A stretch of 10,603 nt of DNA from Bacteroidota bacterium (GTDB taxonomy: Bacteria > Bacteroidota > Bacteroidia > Bacteroidales > VadinHA17): the NCBI GenBank assembly GCA_023430725.1, contig JAEYZD010000114.1:1-10603 (forward strand), in the 5' to 3' direction. A program made the position numbers and the translations under genes. The notes under the pieces were generated by a model. That model ran no database searches. It saw nothing but the letters and a program-made list of their open reading frames with translations, and was not told the DNA's origin. Each line of letters starts with the position of its first letter. Position 1 is the first letter of the stretch. Positions 7,202 through 10,603 of this stretch are shown piece after piece.

Positions 7202-8266
7202 ATGAAAACAAGATCGACTTTCACTGTTCTCTTGCTGGCACTGTTCATAGCAGCGCCGGTTCTCACCGCACAGGATGCCAAACCGTGGTACTTCGGTGAC
7301 CCTACGTCGCGGCCGGACCCTGACCCGAAGGCAAAGACCCTGCCACTCATAAAGGTGCAGGGAAACAAGTTCGTCACACCGGACGGCAAAACAGTGCTCT
7401 TCCGCGGACTTTCAATCTCCGACCCTGACAAGATCGAGCGGCAGGGGCACTGGAACAAGGCCCATTTCGAGCAGGTGAAGAAGACCGGTGCAATGATAGT
7501 CCGCATACCCGTCCACCCGGTCGCCTGGCGCGAAAGGACTCCCGAAAAGTATGTGGAACTGCTGCGCGAAGCAGTCGACTGGTGCACCGACCTGGGGATG
7601 TACGTAATTATCGACTGGCACTCGATCGGCAACCTGTGGATGGAGCTCTTCCAGGACCCGATGTACAACACAACAAAGACTGAAACCTACGAGTTCTGGA
7701 GAACAATTGCCCGCAACTTCGCCGGGCACAATACGGTTGCCTTCTACGAGCTCTTCAACGAGCCTACGATCTACCGCGGCGAGCTGGGTTCATTGCCATG
7801 GTCTGAGTGGAAGAAGATCAATGAGCATATGATCAGCCTGATAAGGGCATATGACCCGGAGACGATTCCGCTGGTAGCGGGGCTCGACTGGGCCTATGAT
7901 CTTTCGCCCCTGCGCGATGACCCGGTGAATGCGGAAGGGATTGCCTACGTGACTCACCCTTATGCCTTCAAGCGCGGGCAGCCCTGGGAACCACGATGGG
8001 AAGAGAATTTCGCGTTTGCGGCGGGGACGGTCCCGGTGGTTGCCACGGAGTTCGGGATGCACACTGATATGAATGGTCCTGATTATAATGATTACGGTAA
8101 CCGGATCATAAAATTTCTGGAAGAGCGGGGCATCAGCTGGATGTGCTGGATCTATGATCCGCAGTGGTGGCCGCAGATGCTTAAATCATGGGACTATGAG
8201 CTGACCGAAGGGGGCCTCTTCTTCAGCCGTGCCATGAAGGGCGAGCTGGAGTTTCAGAAAAAATAG
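7202..8266 (+). CDS. Exported glycoside hydrolase family 5 (cellulase-like)
   Basis: Endo-acting beta-glycosidase fold, retaining mechanism; probable substrates are beta-1,4-glucans or beta-mannans, not decidable here. The start at 7202 is chosen because it opens a clear signal peptide (MKTRSTF, hydrophobic to about 20, cleavage after LTA, mature QDAKPWYFGD); the frame stays open further upstream, but that part is unrelated to the family and covers ldhA. The protein has 354 residues, one catalytic domain from about 48 to 350. GH5 landmarks: RGLSISD (68-74), RIPVH with Arg101, DWH with His140, FNEP with acid/base Glu187 and preceding Asn186, HPY with His252 and Tyr254, nucleophile Glu283 in ATEFGMH, and aromatic Trp313/Trp316 near the end of the barrel. 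No carbohydrate-binding module or sorting tag is present, so periplasmic or released. It converges on the creatininase-family gene with a 9-bp gap and no strong terminator. Confidence 0.92.
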   Translation: MKTRSTFTVLLLALFIAAPVLTAQDAKPWYFGDPTSRPDPDPKAKTLPLIKVQGNKFVTPDGKTVLFRGLSISDPDKIERQGHWNKAHFEQVKKTGAMIVRIPVHPVAWRERTPEKYVELLREAVDWCTDLGMYVIIDWHSIGNLWMELFQDPMYNTTKTETYEFWRTIARNFAGHNTVAFYELFNEPTIYRGELGSLPWSEWKKINEHMISLIRAYDPETIPLVAGLDWAYDLSPLRDDPVNAEGIAYVTHPYAFKRGQPWEPRWEENFAFAAGTVPVVATEFGMHTDMNGPDYNDYGNRIIKFLEERGISWMCWIYDPQWWPQMLKSWDYELTEGGLFFSRAMKGELEFQKK

Positions 8267-8275
8267 TGAGCCCTA

Positions 8276-9199
8276 TTATTTCAACGGATTCTCTGCCCTG
8301 TCAAAGAATTCATTGTGCAGTACCTCTATGGTGCTGTTCTCCTTCAGATACTTAATAAGTCCTGCCAGTTGTACCGCATCTTTGGCAACAAGCAGTTCTC
8401 CCAGCTCCCGGCTCGTCTGCAGCACGTCTCCTGCAAAATGATTGGGATACCTGGCATACCAGTTGATCCCTGCAAATGCGTGAGGCATGGCGTTAAGCCT
8501 TCCCTGGTTCAGCCCCGATTCCCTGCCCATCGCCTCGGTGTCAACCAGGTCAGGACGAATGAAGTACATCATTGAGGTCTCCTCCTCGCCGGCATGACCG
8601 TCAAGCTTCGCCTTCTTCAGGCTGCTGATCCGGAGGTCCATAGCTTCGTCGGGCCCTCCCTGGAAGAGAACAACAATGTAATCTTTCCTCGAGGCGAGCT
8701 GCGACTGGCAAAAGTAGTTCAGGAAGTATGTGCTTCCGCCGTGGCCGTTGAACAGGATGATTTTCTTAAGACCGTTGCGCGATAGCTCCTGGCAGGTCTC
8801 ATCAAGCATCTGCCACATCAGGTCATTGCTGTAGGCGATTGTGCCTGGCTGATGCTTAGCCTCGAATATCTGTCCAACGAAGTATGGCGGGAACACAACG
8901 GCATACTCCTTTTGCGCTGCCATGACGACTGCCGCTCTGGCCTCGTACAGGTCGGTTCCCAGCGGCAGGTGGGTGGCATGTTTTTCTATTATTCCTATTG
9001 GGACGACGCATACCCCTCCGGACAGTTCCACGGCCTTCGCGAACTGCGGCGATGTAAGTTCCTCCATCTGGCAGGAGATGCCTGGTTTTTCCTGATTCTG
9101 CCCTGACTGCGCCTTCGCGCCGGATTGCTGGCCTGATAGTGATGCAGCCAGCACCCCGGACAGAAATATTAGTGTAAAAATCGCAATACTTCTCTTCAT
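8276..9199 (-). CDS. Exported creatininase-family amidohydrolase
   Basis: Metal-dependent amidohydrolase of the creatininase family, whose members act on cyclic amides or related C-N bonds (creatinine, mycofactocin precursor, formamidopyrimidines); the substrate here is unknown. The 307-residue protein has a signal peptide (MKRS, hydrophobic to about 20) and a Gln/Ser/Gly-rich linker to about 37, so it is probably periplasmic, whereas well-studied relatives are cytoplasmic. Family motifs are EKHATHLPLGTD (72-83; metal ligands Glu72, His74, Asp83; the common form is EQHGPHLPLGTD), FNGHGGS (150-156, His153; the last Asn common in the family is Ser here) and DGHAGEEETS (200-209). Core length is usual for the family. 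Its own promoter is the best match to the Bacteroidota consensus in the window. It converges on the GH5 gene, and nothing nearby indicates a pathway. Confidence 0.88.
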   Translation of the reverse strand: MKRSIAIFTLIFLSGVLAASLSGQQSGAKAQSGQNQEKPGISCQMEELTSPQFAKAVELSGGVCVVPIGIIEKHATHLPLGTDLYEARAAVVMAAQKEYAVVFPPYFVGQIFEAKHQPGTIAYSNDLMWQMLDETCQELSRNGLKKIILFNGHGGSTYFLNYFCQSQLASRKDYIVVLFQGGPDEAMDLRISSLKKAKLDGHAGEEETSMMYFIRPDLVDTEAMGRESGLNQGRLNAMPHAFAGINWYARYPNHFAGDVLQTSRELGELLVAKDAVQLAGLIKYLKENSTIEVLHNEFFDRAENPLK

Positions 9200-9222
9200 C
9201 GTTTTACGGTATTTAATTGACT

Positions 9223-9253
9223 TAAAATTAGGGCATCGGCGTGACTATTCAAA
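9223..9253 (-). promoter_or_regulatory. Promoter candidate for the creatininase-family gene
   Basis: On the minus strand TTTG is followed after 19 bases by TAATTTTA, which differs from TAnnTTTG only at the last base. The predicted transcription start is about 15-20 bases before the start codon at 9199. Element spacing and sequence fit the Bacteroidota -33/-7 pattern; activity is inferred. Confidence 0.5.
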
Positions 9254-9365
9254 AACTTTCTGCCCTGTCGTTCGTCAAAAAGGCTGGTTTCTTCATCATT
9301 TCTTCATAACCATTGACTTATAGTTGTGTTCTGTTTATGTGATTCATTAATAAAAACAGATACGT

Positions 9366-10280
9366 ATGAAAAAACTGAACCTTTTAACTCTGATTCTTGT
9401 CATGGGAATCGCTTTCGTTGCCTGTGACAAGACCGATGAGACCGAATTTGACGTTATGGCGAAGTCCACACTGTCTGATCCCAGTGGTCCGGCCACACCG
9501 GCTGGGGTTGCTCCCTTCATAATTCCCGGAGCCAACAAGGGAGGGAACAGGACCTGTGCAGAGGTTGGAATGTTCTTCATGAATGACCCGGCCTACTTTG
9601 ACTACTGCGGTGAAAAGGTTGACTTCGGCAATTTTGAAGGTGCGTTTCCGGAAGGACTGATGGTCACTTCAGACGGTAAAACCCTGTCATTCAAGGCCGA
9701 TGATTGCATAATGATCGGCGATAAGTACTACAGTGTGGGCGCCATAATTGTCAAGGGTGGCAACTCTGCGAACGTGTATTTTTATGAAGGCGGCGTGCTG
9801 AGCGATGTTGATCTCACTGCTCCCGTCAATGCCAGCGGCAAGCCTGCCGGCATCAGCAATGTGACATTCTGCTTCGTGGAGTGCGATGAACAGCCGAAAC
9901 TTGTGATTGCTTTCAAGAGCTACCTCGCACCGAGCGACTGGGCTTGCACAACCGGAGGCCCGGGAAATATCAACTTTGTTGCATATTATGACTTTAAGCC
10001 CGGCGTGGTAGGAAAAATTTACCTCTCTGCCGGAACGAGTCCGTCAACGGGAGATATCACCAAGCCGGTGGGCAATATCACCGTGGGTGACATCAACAAC
10101 GACGGTAAGTGGGATGTGACGGTTGACAACAGTGACCGCACCGACCTGCTCTTCAAGGATGCCTATCTGTTTGTCGGTACGCTTGCGGAATACACCGGAT
10201 TGTACTACCTCAATTTCCCCTACAAGACCGGTGTTCTTGAGACACCTGTCGCACCGCTGACGATGCATCTGCCGTTCTAG
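9366..10280 (+). CDS. Lipoprotein with a recurrent extracellular domain and EF-hand-like loop
   Basis: Function unknown; a surface or periplasmic lipoprotein of 304 residues. MKKLNLL and a hydrophobic segment lead to FVAC with Cys20 as the probable lipidated residue, followed by Asp21 and an acidic tether. Residues 64-173 resemble a domain I recognise from many secreted bacterial proteins: IIVKGGNSANVYFYEGG (127-143), the SDxxLTAPVN stretch (146-155), then SGKPAGISNVTFCF (157-170). It carries Cys at 64, 81, 114, 169 and 173, plausibly disulfide-bonded after export. A second part (about 200-304) contains DINNDGKWD (242-250), with Asp242, Asn244, Asp246 and Asp250 spaced as in an EF-hand or dockerin calcium loop, and ends with a FPYKT strand. 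Only one such loop is present, so this is not a complete dockerin. The gene stands alone and ends before a bidirectional terminator. The family resemblance is from memory of sequence pattern, not a search. Confidence 0.75.
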   Translation: MKKLNLLTLILVMGIAFVACDKTDETEFDVMAKSTLSDPSGPATPAGVAPFIIPGANKGGNRTCAEVGMFFMNDPAYFDYCGEKVDFGNFEGAFPEGLMVTSDGKTLSFKADDCIMIGDKYYSVGAIIVKGGNSANVYFYEGGVLSDVDLTAPVNASGKPAGISNVTFCFVECDEQPKLVIAFKSYLAPSDWACTTGGPGNINFVAYYDFKPGVVGKIYLSAGTSPSTGDITKPVGNITVGDINNDGKWDVTVDNSDRTDLLFKDAYLFVGTLAEYTGLYYLNFPYKTGVLETPVAPLTMHLPF

Positions 10281-10309
10281 AGGCACTGCATTTACAGGAT
10301 TATAATAAA

Positions 10310-10349
10310 AGAGGTTGCCACGCATTGCCGTGACAGCCTCTCTGTTTTC
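10310..10349 (+). terminator. Bidirectional terminator between the lipoprotein gene and tRNA-like array
   Basis: AGAGGTTGCCACG and CGTGACAGCCTCT form a 13-position stem with one G-T pair and one mismatch around a 6-base loop. It is followed by CTGTTTTCT on the plus strand and by TTTTATTATAA on the minus strand. It can end lipoprotein transcripts and also transcripts leaving the tRNA-like array leftward. Confidence 0.7.
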
Positions 10350-10419
10350 TGGTCGGTCTGCAGGGACTCGAACCCTGGACCCTCCCGACACAAGTGTCGG
10401 GATGCTCTACCATCTGAGC
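10350..10419 (-). pseudogene. tRNA-like element, copy 1, defective
   Basis: Read on the minus strand: D-arm GCTC-AGATGGTA-GAGC (10419-10404), one A linker, a 20-nt palindrome (10402-10383), variable region GGGTC, T-arm CAGGG-TTCGAGT-CCCTG (10377-10361), acceptor 3' strand CAGACCG, A, and encoded CCA (10352-10350). The T-loop TTCGAGT and D-loop GG are canonical. The element lacks a 7-base anticodon loop and a pairing 5' acceptor strand (a CGGTCTG would be needed; the bases present are TTTTGTT). It therefore cannot fold as a normal tRNA or decode. Either a decayed tRNA or a purposeful tRNA mimic; the former is the safer reading. Confidence 0.7.
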
Positions 10420-10424
10420 CAAAC

Positions 10425-10446
10425 AAAAAGGGAGCTTCGCGCTCCC
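10425..10446 (-). terminator. Intrinsic terminator inside repeat unit 1
   Basis: On the minus strand GGGAGC-GCGAA-GCTCCC is followed directly by TTTTTGTTT. It lies about 15 bases after the CCA of copy 2, as if ending its transcript, and its T-run abuts the D-arm of copy 1 where an acceptor 5' strand should be. Confidence 0.7.
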
Positions 10447-10460
10447 ATTTCTGTTGATTC

Positions 10461-10530
10461 TGGTCGGTCTGCAGGGACTCGAACCCTGGACCCTCCCGAC
10501 ACAAGTGTCGGGATGCTCTGCCATCTGAGC
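10461..10530 (-). pseudogene. tRNA-like element, copy 2, defective
   Basis: Same structure as copy 1, shifted by 111 bases, with the palindrome at 10494-10513. The only difference is in the D-loop, GGC here against GGT in copy 1 (minus strand, at 10520). The T-arm, variable region, acceptor 3' strand and CCA are identical. The 5' acceptor strand is likewise missing. Confidence 0.7.
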
Positions 10531-10535
10531 CAAAC

Positions 10536-10557
10536 AAAAAGGGAGCTTCGCGCTCCC
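10536..10557 (-). terminator. Intrinsic terminator inside repeat unit 2
   Basis: Identical copy of the preceding terminator, 111 bases further right, positioned after the CCA of copy 3 and directly before the D-arm of copy 2 in minus-strand direction. Confidence 0.7.
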
Positions 10558-10571
10558 ATTTCTGTTGATTC

Positions 10572-10603
10572 TGGTCGGTCTGCAGGGACTCGAACCCTGG
10601 ACC
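10572..10603 (-). pseudogene. tRNA-like element, copy 3, cut by window end
   Basis: The 32 visible bases hold the CCA, acceptor 3' strand, T-arm and most of the variable region, identical to the other copies. Whether this copy has the palindrome, or is an intact tRNA from which the others derive, cannot be seen. Confidence 0.55.

Larger units (their letters stand above)
10350..10603 (-). repeat. Tandem array of 111-bp tRNA-like units
   Basis: Two complete 111-bp units (10350-10460 and 10461-10571) and the first 32 bases of a third (10572 to the window end) lie head to tail. The full units differ at one base only (A at 10409, G at 10520). Each full unit contains, on the minus strand, a tRNA-like core and an intrinsic terminator stem. 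The array runs out of the window, so its total copy number is unknown. The longest reading frames across it are translations of repeat DNA and have no protein character. Confidence 0.9.

Noticed and set aside
10350..10427. Functional tRNA gene, for instance tRNA-Thr with a TGT anticodon
   Set aside because: Placing TGT as an anticodon leaves no pairing 5-bp stem, and the acceptor 5' strand does not pair with CAGACCG.
10292..10537. Overlapping minus-strand reading frames of 77-115 codons over the array
   Set aside because: They are translations of the tRNA-like repeat; the peptide repeats itself every 37 residues because 111 is a multiple of 3.
10350..10603. CRISPR array
   Set aside because: There are no unique spacers; the entire 111-bp unit repeats, and it has tRNA architecture.

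Overview
The window looks like chromosomal DNA of a Bacteroidota bacterium. The grounds are indirect: starts lack Shine-Dalgarno sequences, exported proteins have short signal peptides ending in ...AQ/...GQ, the best promoter candidates resemble the Bacteroidota TTTG / TAnnTTTG type, and proteins carry family features common in that phylum. Signal peptides, a lipoprotein, a candidate outer-membrane barrel, fermentative D-lactate dehydrogenase and superoxide dismutase fit a diderm carbohydrate degrader that meets both anoxia and oxygen. Genus cannot be told from the sequence.

Layout. 247-1572 (+): 6-phosphofructokinase of the long, ATP-using clade. 5167-1635 (-): three genes on one strand, namely a YpfJ-type neutral zinc metallopeptidase, an ABC exporter with fused membrane and ATPase domains, and a small exported protein that is probably an outer-membrane beta-barrel. 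5290-5973 (+): Mn-type superoxide dismutase with a signal peptide. It converges on D-lactate dehydrogenase (7066-6053, -), and a bidirectional terminator lies between them. Divergent from the dehydrogenase, 7202-8266 (+) is an exported GH5 glycoside hydrolase. It converges, with a 9-bp gap, on an exported creatininase-family amidohydrolase (9199-8276, -). 9366-10280 (+) is a lipoprotein with an extracellular domain seen in many secreted bacterial proteins and an EF-hand-like loop.

The last 250 bases are the most unusual part. A 111-bp unit is repeated in tandem: two full copies, plus a third cut by the window edge. On the minus strand each full copy carries the D-arm, variable region, T-arm, acceptor 3' strand and CCA of a tRNA. 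However, the anticodon arm is replaced by a perfect 20-nt palindrome, and the acceptor 5' strand is missing, replaced by the T-run of an intrinsic terminator. These cannot be ordinary decoding tRNAs.

The genes do not form one pathway. Themes are central carbon flow (phosphofructokinase, lactate dehydrogenase with a Rex-like operator candidate), envelope and secreted functions (exporter, barrel, GH5, creatininase, lipoprotein), and oxygen defence. I found no defence system, prophage, insertion sequence or CRISPR array.
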